From: a bacterium | GTDB lineage: Bacteria > Planctomycetota > Planctomycetia > Kolteriales > Kolteriaceae | Reading direction: 5' to 3' | NCBI GenBank assembly: GCA_019753235.1 | Contig: JAIELF010000085.1 | Coordinates: 1-32,900, forward strand | DNA length: 32,900 bases | Shown here: piece by piece, positions 1 to 5,298 of the stretch | How positions within the stretch are numbered: position 1 is the stretch's first letter | How the letters are laid out: each line of letters opens with the position of its first letter | Notes under the pieces: model-generated | The model's database searches: none | Seen by the model: only the letters and a program-made list of their open reading frames with translations | What the model was told of the DNA's origin: nothing | Program-made: the position numbers and the translations under genes

Positions 1-105
1 GCCGACGGAGCCCGAAACGAGCAAACGATTAACACCCTCTCGAATCTGGTCACGCAGATCCTTGGGGGTCGTCAGAATTTCCGACCAGGGCGACCAAGGC
101 AGTAA
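1..105 (+). CDS. C-terminal end of an unknown protein (5' part outside window)
   Basis: Frame 1 is open from the first base to TAA at 103-105, giving 34 residues that end in a short basic tail (GRPRQ). The stop lies 17 bases before the next gene, whose Shine-Dalgarno (SD) sequence immediately follows, as expected for a tightly packed operon. A second frame is also open here (to about 146), so this assignment is tentative. No family can be recognised from so short a piece. Confidence 0.35.
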   Translation, partial: ADGARNEQTINTLSNLVTQILGGRQNFRPGRPRQ

Positions 106-122
106 GGAAAGGACTCAACGAG

Positions 123-542
123 ATGGACATTGAAGCCCTTCAAAAGGCTCTTCGCGACCGGAATGAGTTGATTTGTGAGAACCACAAGCTCATCGACAAA
201 ACGATTCGCCAAATGAAGATAGCTCACTCACAATCCAAGCTGCTCGTGGCTTACATCCTGGACTCCCGGGCGATCACCATCGAGGGATCAGGACTGTTCA
301 ATGAGTTTGTTAGAAACGTTTTCGTCGCCATCAAAGATCTAAATTCATTGGAGATCGGCTTCGGCTCTGATGATGACGCCATTGAGAGCATTCGAGACCG
401 GCTCGCCTCCGAGGTTGTTGGACTCTGTGACAATCAAGCGGCTTTGGATCGCAGGCGAGAAGACTTAGACGATCGATTGGTTTCCGAGATGTTGTCTTAC
501 ATTCCTGAAATCCATCGCATTGACGACGGTACGGCGTCATGA
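123..542 (+). CDS. Hypothetical protein of the integrated element, helical
   Basis: 139 residues, start ATG with a purine-rich SD (AAGGAAAGG) about 10 bases upstream. The sequence is rich in charged and leucine residues; residues 1-40 (ALQKALRDRNELI) and 85-125 (DNQAALDRRREDLDDR) look alpha-helical and could form coiled coils, so an oligomeric or scaffold role is possible but not shown. No signal peptide, membrane segment or cysteine cluster. The stop TGA overlaps the ATG of the following short ORF (ATGA at 539-542), which suggests translational coupling. I do not recognise a family. Confidence 0.65.
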   Translation: MDIEALQKALRDRNELICENHKLIDKTIRQMKIAHSQSKLLVAYILDSRAITIEGSGLFNEFVRNVFVAIKDLNSLEIGFGSDDDAIESIRDRLASEVVGLCDNQAALDRRREDLDDRLVSEMLSYIPEIHRIDDGTAS

Positions 543-688
543 GATCCAAGGCCCCCCGTGTATCGGATCGACACCGTGGAGAAGCCCCGAAAGTCTACGA
601 ATCCTCGAAGAGAGGCATCTTCACGAGGCGATTACGGAAAATCGGATGCGTATACAGCCAACCGAGGCACGCGGACGAGGAAGGATGA
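539..688 (+). CDS. Short basic ORF (49 aa), ATGA-coupled to the upstream gene
   Basis: The ATG at 539 overlaps the preceding stop by four bases. The ORF encodes 49 residues, strongly basic in the middle (SSKRGI, TRRLRK), with one Cys. It has no SD of its own, so translation would depend on coupling. It contains one copy of a 16-bp repeat (600-615) whose second copy lies at 1084-1099; in both copies the same frame reads SSKRGI. A nearly co-extensive alternative frame (520-705) reads ILEER at the same place, so which frame is coding is uncertain. Function unknown. Confidence 0.35.
   Translation: MRSKAPRVSDRHRGEAPKVYESSKRGIFTRRLRKIGCVYSQPRHADEEG
600..615 (+). repeat. 16-bp direct repeat, copy A
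   Basis: The 16-mer AATCCTCGAAGAGAGG occurs here and at 1084-1099. The core CCTC-gaaga-GAGG can form a 4-bp hairpin. An 11-mer ATTACGGAAAA lies 15 bases downstream in this copy and just upstream of the other. Confidence 0.6.
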
Positions 689-692
689 GTCT

Positions 693-767
693 ATGGTCAT
701 CCTGAAATCAGGTCCCGCAGGGTGGCGTATAGAATCTCGTGGTAAAACTACAGCACCAAGGAATTAG
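693..767 (+). CDS. Mini-ORF, 24 aa, with strong ribosome-binding site
   Basis: ATG at 693 is preceded at ideal spacing (7 bases) by GAGGAAGGA (677-685), one of the best SD sequences in the element. It encodes 24 residues (begins MVILKSGPAGWR) and stops 11 bases before the next gene. It could be a real small protein or a translated leader coupled to the zinc-ribbon gene. Nothing in the sequence suggests a function, and so short an ORF could be chance. Confidence 0.3.
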   Translation: MVILKSGPAGWRIESRGKTTAPRN

Positions 768-778
768 AGGAATCATCC

Positions 779-1009
779 ATGCCGAGAAATTACACTATAG
801 CACCGACATCCCCGAGGAAATCAATTCGAGCAATCCCGATAGCAAGTCTCTGTCAGCAGTGCAAACGCGGCAGGATGATTGCGGACGGTAACAGAAGGCA
901 AATCAAAGTAGGCGAGTTCGACAGAATTGAATATCGGTTCTGCGATCAATGCGGACATCGGGCGAAGGGACGTACACGAATGATCGGAGTGGCGGTCGAT
1001 ATTAGATGA
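779..1009 (+). CDS. Small zinc-ribbon protein
   Basis: 76 residues, start ATG with SD AATTAGAGG a few bases upstream. Two CXXC knuckles, Cys25-Cys28 (CQQC) and Cys55-Cys58 (CDQC), are separated by 26 residues, the pattern of a treble-clef or zinc-ribbon fold binding one Zn ion. Basic residues follow each knuckle (KRGR, GHRAKGR), compatible with nucleic-acid binding. Such mini zinc ribbons are frequent in phages and integrative elements as transcription or DNA-binding accessory proteins; the specific role here is unknown. The reading frame after the TGA stays open for 41 codons but has no start codon of its own. Confidence 0.65.
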   Translation: MPRNYTIAPTSPRKSIRAIPIASLCQQCKRGRMIADGNRRQIKVGEFDRIEYRFCDQCGHRAKGRTRMIGVAVDIR

Positions 1010-1083
1010 CGACCGTTCGTTCTATCGTGGTGCGTTGATCCCCTGCGGAAAAGGCAGAAGGCCCCGGAACATTACGGAAAACC

Positions 1084-1099
1084 AATCCTCGAAGAGAGG
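1084..1099 (+). repeat. 16-bp direct repeat, copy B
   Basis: Exact second copy of the 16-mer at 600-615. Here the 11-mer ATTACGGAAAA (1071-1081) overlaps or adjoins it upstream. In one frame it reads KPILEER; the motif KPILE also occurs near the N-termini of the proteins at 1413 and 2203, from diverged DNA. Confidence 0.6.
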
Positions 1100-1212
1100 A
1101 ATTTTGTTGACGCGGTGGCGGCGAGGGGTTAGGCATAGAAGCGACCCGACGAGAAGCTACCAACTTCCCGCCGGGTCTAACCGACGCACCGAACCAACAA
1201 GGGGTCCGGCAC

Positions 1213-1335
1213 ATGGCTGAAAGCCTTTCTACCTGCGCGACCGCAGGCAATCCATACCAAGCCGATCAGACTCTTCGAACGTCTCTTGCGACGTGGTTCC
1301 GCGTGCGCGGTCAAGGGTTCACGCTGTCGAGGTGA
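1213..1335 (+). CDS. Short ORF, 40 aa, in the integrated element
   Basis: ATG at 1213 with AGGGG ending at 1204, eight bases upstream, which is good SD spacing. The 40 residues (begins MAESLSTCATAGNP) have balanced composition, unlike the Arg-rich shadow frames around them. It ends in TGA overlapping the ATG of a 17-codon ORF (TGATG at 1333-1337). Nothing identifies its function; it is listed because start context and composition are better than chance neighbours. Confidence 0.3.
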   Translation: MAESLSTCATAGNPYQADQTLRTSLATWFRVRGQGFTLSR

Positions 1336-1412
1336 TGGCGTGCCAAAGCAAGCACCCCGCGAGATGCTTCACCATCCCGCGGGGCTGACCACAATCGCAG
1401 GACTGCGACATC

Positions 1413-1835
1413 ATGGCTACGGCAAGTGTGCAACGAAAGCGGATCATTTACAAGCCGATCCTCGAATTTCAGACCCCGCAGCATGTTCATTTTAATCGGC
1501 GGATCGATCACCCGGACTGGCGAGTCATTGCTCTTCGAGATCTCGTGAAAAGGCGATGGCCAGACCATTTTTTTGAATCGATGGAATACCGAGTCGATGG
1601 CTTCCATGTCATCGCGGAAAAGCGGTTCTTGAAAGAGATCGTCAGCAGTCGCACCATTGGCGACTTGATGCCAGGCGAAGTGGCTCAATGGGTCGATATG
1701 GAGATCTGCCGAGATTGGATCGTTGGCCCCAAGGATGCCATCGAAAAGGCGCGACGTTTGGAGCGGGCGGAGTGGAAGCACAAGCGGCGAGTGGCAATCC
1801 TGTTCTCCATGGATGGCGGGAGGGAACAACAATGA
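1413..1835 (+). CDS. Hypothetical protein of the integrated element
   Basis: 140 residues, ATG at 1413 with a weak AGGA about eight bases upstream. Charged and rich in aromatic residues (PDWRVIALRD, RRWPDHFF), no signal peptide, no membrane segment. The C-terminal third (KDAIEKARRLERAEWKHKRR) is a basic helix that could contact nucleic acid or RNA, but this is only compositional. Its stop TGA overlaps the ATG of the next gene by four bases (ATGA, 1832-1835). It is the first of three ATGA-linked genes that run up to the integrase. No family recognised. Confidence 0.65.
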   Translation: MATASVQRKRIIYKPILEFQTPQHVHFNRRIDHPDWRVIALRDLVKRRWPDHFFESMEYRVDGFHVIAEKRFLKEIVSSRTIGDLMPGEVAQWVDMEICRDWIVGPKDAIEKARRLERAEWKHKRRVAILFSMDGGREQQ

Positions 1836-2206
1836 AGACTTGGCGACTCATGGCCCGCGTTCAGCGGAACCCCATTCCCACGGCTACTTATTGGATTCGT
1901 TGGGATGAGCACCGGGACGGCTCGACCTATTCGACGAGGATACCCAACCCCGAGCCGATGGACGATCTACTTCTCTGCTTGGGGGACTCGAAAGAAAAGT
2001 GTCTATCGATCTTCGCCGACAACCTACCGGATTACTCGCTAGGGGAAGTGAAGCGGTGGAAATATGTCTGGCTCGAACAGTGGGGGTACGATCCCATGTT
2101 CGGCTTACAGACGTGGCTACCGGTCGAGGAAGTTTCGCCAGTCCGGTTCAAGATTAAGCTGGCGATCACTGCCCAACATGCTCGACGAAAGGGGGTGGCG
2201 GTATGA
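1832..2206 (+). CDS. Hypothetical Trp-rich protein of the integrated element
   Basis: 124 residues starting at the ATG inside the ATGA overlap with the upstream gene; GGGAGGG lies about 6 bases upstream as SD. A longer in-frame start at 1688 would run through the preceding gene and is rejected. Six tryptophans in 124 residues (TWRL, IRWDEH, KRWKYVW, EQWG, QTWL) suggest a compact globular protein. No signal peptide or metal-binding motif. The stop again overlaps the next ATG (ATGA, 2203-2206). Function unknown; context implies co-translation with both neighbours. Confidence 0.65.
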   Translation: MKTWRLMARVQRNPIPTATYWIRWDEHRDGSTYSTRIPNPEPMDDLLLCLGDSKEKCLSIFADNLPDYSLGEVKRWKYVWLEQWGYDPMFGLQTWLPVEEVSPVRFKIKLAITAQHARRKGVAV

Positions 2207-2634
2207 GCAAGCGAAAGCCGATTCTCGAAGCTCGTCGGGTACTCTCGCCAGACGAACAGCTAACCATCTTGGCCGACTGTCAGCGGATTCTTCGGGATCC
2301 TGAGCGGGCGGGCATGTTGACCCACATTGTGGCGATGTTGCGAAAAACGGTTACGGTGCCACCCACAGGCCCCGAGGTTCCCTCGATCCCATCAGTGGAA
2401 CGAGCCAAGCGGTTGGGTGTGGGCGTCGTCTTCACCGATGATGCACCCATCGCCGGAGAGATCCGCAGTCGGCTTTACGACCATGTTTTCGTCTATCCGG
2501 TTGACCAGACGGCGGGGAGACAATGGCGGCTTCGGTTTGGTCGATCACTGACGGCGGCACTAGACCGCTTCATCGGTGGGTCAACGGAACTAGCGACTCA
2601 TGGGGAGGACGAAGACGGACTCGTCACCGCTTGA
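2203..2634 (+). CDS. Hypothetical protein immediately upstream of the integrase
   Basis: 143 residues, ATGA-coupled to the preceding gene. The N-terminal half (residues 15-50, SPDEQLTILADCQRILRDPE) looks helical; the middle is a Pro-rich linker (PPTGPEVPSIPS, about 51-63), followed by a mixed alpha/beta part with FVYPVDQTAGRQWRLRFG. It occupies the position where excisionases or directionality factors often lie, but I see no winged-helix or MerR-like signature, so no such role is claimed. A 124-base leader separates it from the integrase. Confidence 0.6.
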   Translation: MSKRKPILEARRVLSPDEQLTILADCQRILRDPERAGMLTHIVAMLRKTVTVPPTGPEVPSIPSVERAKRLGVGVVFTDDAPIAGEIRSRLYDHVFVYPVDQTAGRQWRLRFGRSLTAALDRFIGGSTELATHGEDEDGLVTA

Positions 2635-2674
2635 CGGGTTTCCGTTGGGTTATGGATAGCCCCTTGTGATTCAC

Positions 2675-2750
2675 GCCGGCCCAGCCGGCACCCCCTGCCC
2701 GTCGAAGGAGAGAGCGGCGGGCGGGGGTTCTCTCTCCTCTCTCTTGGAGG
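2675..2750 (+). promoter_or_regulatory. Integrase leader with two perfect hairpins
   Basis: Hairpin 1 is GCCGGC (2675-2680) / GCCGGC (2684-2689) with a 3-base loop. Hairpin 2 is GGAGAGAG (2707-2714) / CTCTCTCC (2730-2737) with a 15-base G-rich loop. The 3' arm of hairpin 2 lies beside the integrase SD GGAGG (2746-2750); CCTC at 2736-2739 could alternatively pair with GAGG at 2747-2750. No T-run follows either stem. A role in limiting integrase translation is possible but only inferred. Confidence 0.35.
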
Positions 2751-2758
2751 TTTTCAAC

Positions 2759-3874
2759 ATGGCCAAGGACCGCATCACGGTCTGGGCTCAATCCTTCAAG
2801 GATCGACCCTACCCGATGCTTCAATGGATCGACCCCGACAGCGGGAAACGGAAGTCGATCAGCACCGGCACGGCCGATGCGAAGGAGATCGAGCAGAAGC
2901 GAGCCGACAAGGAGTACGAACTCAACAACGGCTTGCATGTCGAGAAATCGAAGATGACGTGGGCGAGGTTCCGCGAACTCTTCGAGGCGGAATACCTGCC
3001 CGGACTCCGGGAGCGATCCCGCGAGAAGTACGGCACCGTTCTCGATGTTCTCGAAGACGAGGGGCTACCCAAGACCATCGGCGAGATCAGCGAGCGGACG
3101 ATAAGCAAGCTAGTGACGAACCTACGTTGCCGAAAGGTGATGATTCGCAACCGCTTCACCGCGGGAGCAAAGCCGACCAGGGAATCGAAGGTGAAGAAGG
3201 TCGGGCTCGAACCGGTCACGATAAGAAACTATCTCGTCGCCCTTCGAACCGTGCTGACCTGGGGTGCCGACCAACGGATTTTTCCATCGGTCCCGAAGTT
3301 CCCCAAGATTAAGGTGCCGAAGAAGAAGCCCCAAGCGGTTCCTACCGAGTCCTTCGAGCGATTGCTTGACGTCGCCCCGAATGAGGTATGGAAAGGCTAC
3401 CTGCAGTGCTGTTGGTGGTCTGGCCTGCGGCTCTCTGAGGCTTGGAAGCTTCGGTGGAGTCCGTCGAGCAAGTTCCCCTTTGTTGACCTGCAAGCGGGGC
3501 GGATCGTCCTGCCTGCGGAGTTCGCCAAGAGCGGACAAGATCAATGGGTTCCGATCCATCCGAAGCTTCGGGAGATCTTCGAAGAACTACCCCGGACGGG
3601 AAGCGACGTCTTCCCCTTACGGGGAGTCGCCGGGCGACCGATGACGCGGGCGGGCATATCGTCCTTTGTCTGCCACCTTGCCAAGCGGGCTGGTGTACGG
3701 CTGTCGATGCACAAACTTCGCAAGGGGTTTGGGTGCCGGGTGGCGTCTACGCTCGGCAAGGGAAACGCCCCGGTACTCCATCAGTTGATGCGGCATAGCT
3801 CGATGCAGATCACGATGGACTACTACGCCAACGTGGACGACGTGCTTTCGCAGGCAATCGAGCAGATCGGGTAA
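2759..3874 (+). CDS. Tyrosine-type site-specific recombinase/integrase
   Basis: 371 residues from ATG 2759, chosen because TTGGAGG lies 9 bases upstream; a GTG at 2666 would add 31 Pro/Gly-rich residues across the leader hairpins. Order: N-terminal arm-type DNA-binding region (about 1-60), SAM-like core-binding domain (about 66-170, RFRELFEAEYL), catalytic domain (about 195-371). Catalytic residues visible: Arg224 in SGLRLSE, Lys257 in FAKSG, His318 and Arg321 in HKLRKG, His346 in MRHSSM, and nucleophile Tyr355 in TMDYY. The set is complete, so the enzyme is probably active. It would catalyse integration and excision at the adjacent tRNA-Ser 3' end by strand exchange through a phosphotyrosine intermediate. 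No excisionase was recognised. Confidence 0.93.
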   Translation: MAKDRITVWAQSFKDRPYPMLQWIDPDSGKRKSISTGTADAKEIEQKRADKEYELNNGLHVEKSKMTWARFRELFEAEYLPGLRERSREKYGTVLDVLEDEGLPKTIGEISERTISKLVTNLRCRKVMIRNRFTAGAKPTRESKVKKVGLEPVTIRNYLVALRTVLTWGADQRIFPSVPKFPKIKVPKKKPQAVPTESFERLLDVAPNEVWKGYLQCCWWSGLRLSEAWKLRWSPSSKFPFVDLQAGRIVLPAEFAKSGQDQWVPIHPKLREIFEELPRTGSDVFPLRGVAGRPMTRAGISSFVCHLAKRAGVRLSMHKLRKGFGCRVASTLGKGNAPVLHQLMRHSSMQITMDYYANVDDVLSQAIEQIG

Positions 3875-3955
3875 CGTAACAGGCAGCGTAACAGTGACTA
3901 CTTTCAAGACTCAGAATCGAAACCATCCGTTCGACGTAAACCCTTACACCGTAAG

Positions 3956-4042
3956 CGGAGAGGGGGGGATTTGAACCCCCGGTATCCTTTCGGATACACC
4001 GGTTTTCGAAACCGGCACAATCAGCCGCTCTGTCACCTCTCC
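3956..4042 (-). tRNA. tRNA-Ser (anticodon CGA), probable attachment site
   Basis: 87 nt on the minus strand, 5' end at 4042 with acceptor GGAGAGG pairing CCTCTCC at 3957-3963 and G as discriminator (3956). The anticodon arm is CCGGT-TTCGAAA-ACCGG, anticodon CGA, reading UCG serine codons. The long variable arm GTATCC-GAAA-GGATAC is diagnostic of class II tRNA. The T arm carries GGTTCAAAT. CCA is not encoded. The integrase gene lies just beyond its 3' end, so this gene is the likely attB; its 3' half would supply the crossover sequence. Confidence 0.93.
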
Positions 4043-4170
4043 ATGGTTGAAAAAGAAGGACTGGCACTTCGCGAATAAGGCAATTCCCCATCCGAGGATG
4101 GCTATTCGAGGAGTGAGACCCTTTTTCAACGGCGTTCTCAGTCCGATCCAAAGGTAACGGGCCAAAAGCC

Positions 4171-4190
4171 CCCCTTTTTTCGAAAAGGGG
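4171..4190. terminator. Strong symmetrical hairpin with T/A runs
   Basis: CCCCTTTT (4171-4178) and AAAAGGGG (4183-4190) form a perfect 8-bp stem around TTCG. There is no T-run downstream on either strand outside the stem, so it is not a classical terminator. It separates the tRNA region from the next transcription unit and may act as a bidirectional termination or boundary hairpin. Confidence 0.3.
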
Positions 4191-4325
4191 ATCGATCGGC
4201 TCGTTCCATCTCTCTGCATGATCGGAACCGGTTGCCTGTCAGGAGGCGTATTCTACGGATCTAGGGAAAAGGCATCAACTTCGACCGATTCGTATTCCCG
4301 CGACGGGATCGTGACGCGAGCGCGG

Positions 4326-4331
4326 TACAAT
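4326..4331 (+). promoter_or_regulatory. Predicted -10 element (TACAAT) for the structured leader
   Basis: GTACAAT matches the sigma-70 -10 consensus at 5 of 6 hexamer positions and predicts a start at about A4338. No good -35 hexamer is seen 16-18 bases upstream. The predicted start falls just before the base of the folded element at 4341-4447, which raises the likelihood for both. Confidence 0.45.
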
Positions 4332-4340
4332 AGAGCGACT

Positions 4341-4447
4341 GCGGAACGCGATTCACCGATCCATGCTTCTCTTGGCCGACGATCATGTCGGTAGGAATAG
4401 CCCGTTCAACGGGACTACGAGAGGCTGATCGGTGAATGCGGTTAGGC
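4341..4447 (+). ncRNA. Candidate structured leader RNA (three-way junction)
   Basis: P1: ATTCACCGATC (4351-4361) pairs perfectly with GATCGGTGAAT (4427-4437), extended by AACGC (4345-4349) and GCG plus TT (4438-4443) with single-base bulges at 4350 and 4441. P2: CTCTTG (4369-4374) / CGAGAG (4418-4423). P3: GCCGAC (4375-4380) / GTCGGT (4387-4392), 6-base loop. P4: TAGCCCGT (4398-4405) / ACGGG-A-CTA (4409-4417), 3-base loop, one bulged A. P2, P3 and P4 form a compact three-way junction with only AGGAA (4393-4397) unpaired in it. It ends 36 bases before the start codon at 4484. I do not match it to a known riboswitch class; TPP, purine, SAM, cobalamin, GEMM and mini-ykkC signatures are absent. 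Confidence 0.5.
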
Positions 4448-4483
4448 ATAGTCCAGCTTGATGACGGGTGATGCAGGGTAGAA

Positions 4484-5272
4484 ATGGCGACGACAACACC
4501 GACGACCTCCACCGCCTCTTCGGAAACGCGGATCTCACGAGAAGAGTTGCAGACGCTCCGCAAAGAGATGCTGGCCCAATTTGAAGCGTTTGAAAACTCA
4601 TTCGGAAAGAAGTACCCCCTCGTTTGGTGGGGGACACTGGTCGGACCGCTCATCGTCACGCTGGCGATCATCATTGGCCTAGGTCTGGAATACGGATGGG
4701 CTTTCGTCGGCAAGCTGGCAAGCACGGCGATCATCGCGTTCTTTGTGTTTGGCCGATTCATCATTCTGGGGGGAGGGGATGCGGGCTCGGATGAAATCCG
4801 AATGTTCCTGACCTCCGCTCAACTGTTCGCCTTGATGACCTACCTGGATCTTTTCGTTGCCGTCATCTTGTCGTTCCACATAGGCTTTCTTTTCAAACTT
4901 CCCGTGCTTGGTCCCAAGGTGAGTGAGCTTGTGGCCGACGGTCAGGTAATCTTGAAACTTCATCCGTGGATGCGGCGAATGACCTTCTTCGGGTTGGCCG
5001 CGTTCGTCATTTTTCCCTTGGCTGCCACGGGGAGCGTCGGTGGTTCAATCTTTGGCCGGCTGCTGGGAATGTCCCGTTGGAGCACACTTCTAGGGATCGC
5101 CGTCGGCAGCATCATCGGAAACGGGATGATGTATGTCGGCTCGGACGTCATCAACCGCTACCTCGACAAAGATAACCCCCTTCTCTTCTGGGGCGGTGTC
5201 GTCGTCATTGTCGGGTTAATCATTCTGCTGGAACGTCGATACCGAAAGATGAAGCAGGATCTTCTCGCGTAG
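4484..5272 (+). CDS. Small multidrug export family-like integral membrane protein
   Basis: 262 residues. The first 20 are Thr/Ser-rich, followed by a charged helix (SREELQTLRKEMLAQFEAF) and then about six hydrophobic segments (near 52-72, 78-97, 110-137, 168-188, 200-222, 235-253). The segment around residues 173-200 (FPLAATGSVGGSIFGRLLG) fits the PLP/GTG-S-G-S-x-x-x-x-x-LG pattern of the putative small multidrug export family (Sm_multidrug_ex, PF06695). Substrate and direction of transport are unproven for this family. ATG 4484 is preceded by a weak AGGGT about 5 bases upstream. It is transcribed alone, behind the structured leader at 4341-4447, and converges with the PhoX-like gene 26 bases downstream. 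Confidence 0.75.
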   Translation: MATTTPTTSTASSETRISREELQTLRKEMLAQFEAFENSFGKKYPLVWWGTLVGPLIVTLAIIIGLGLEYGWAFVGKLASTAIIAFFVFGRFIILGGGDAGSDEIRMFLTSAQLFALMTYLDLFVAVILSFHIGFLFKLPVLGPKVSELVADGQVILKLHPWMRRMTFFGLAAFVIFPLAATGSVGGSIFGRLLGMSRWSTLLGIAVGSIIGNGMMYVGSDVINRYLDKDNPLLFWGGVVVIVGLIILLERRYRKMKQDLLA

Positions 5273-5298
5273 AGTTCCACCTCAGGGATGCAGTTCCA

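Larger units (their letters stand above)
1010..1412 (+). other. Low-evidence stretch with short ORFs inside the element
   Basis: About 400 bases between the zinc-ribbon gene and the next convincing gene. It holds the second 16-bp repeat copy (1084-1099), a TTG-initiated Arg-rich frame (1035-1220), the 40-codon ORF listed separately (1213-1335) and a 17-codon ORF at 1335-1388 joined to it by a TGATG overlap. Apart from 1213-1335, none has a convincing SD. The stretch may be regulatory or carry decayed small genes. Confidence 0.4.
1..3955 (+). mobile_element. Integrase-proximal end of a tRNA-Ser-integrated element
   Basis: Seen: a tyrosine recombinase gene (2759-3874) runs toward the 3' end of tRNA-Ser(CGA), 81 bases away. 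Upstream of it are only small, densely packed plus-strand ORFs with no housekeeping function, several sharing ATGA stop/start overlaps. Known: tyrosine recombinases of phages, ICEs and satellites commonly use tRNA 3' ends as attB and sit just inside the attachment site. Inferred: everything left of the tRNA belongs to the element and the intact tRNA was restored by the element's end. No second copy of the tRNA 3' sequence was found between 1 and 3900, so the other end lies beyond the window. No capsid, conjugation or replication gene is visible, so the element type is undetermined. Confidence 0.7.

Noticed and set aside
779..1135. UGA readthrough or selenocysteine in the zinc-ribbon gene (frame open 41 codons past TGA)
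   Set aside because: No SECIS-like hairpin after the UGA, no conserved partner residues, and the protein before the stop is a complete zinc ribbon. The open tail is short enough for chance.
1..3900. Second copy of the tRNA-Ser 3' end (other att site) inside the window
   Set aside because: I scanned for the T-arm and acceptor sequence and found none; the opposite boundary must be to the left.
4341..4447. Integron attC site (terminal GTTAGGC, imperfect palindrome with bulges)
   Set aside because: The right end matches GTTRRRY, but the left end (GCGGAAC) violates the RYYYAAC consensus, there is no cassette array or integron integrase, and a promoter sits immediately before the fold. A leader RNA explains it better.
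1127..4451. Shared 12-mer GGTTAGGCATAG at 1127-1138 and 4440-4451
   Set aside because: Matches of this length are expected several times by chance in a window of this size, and the surroundings are unrelated.
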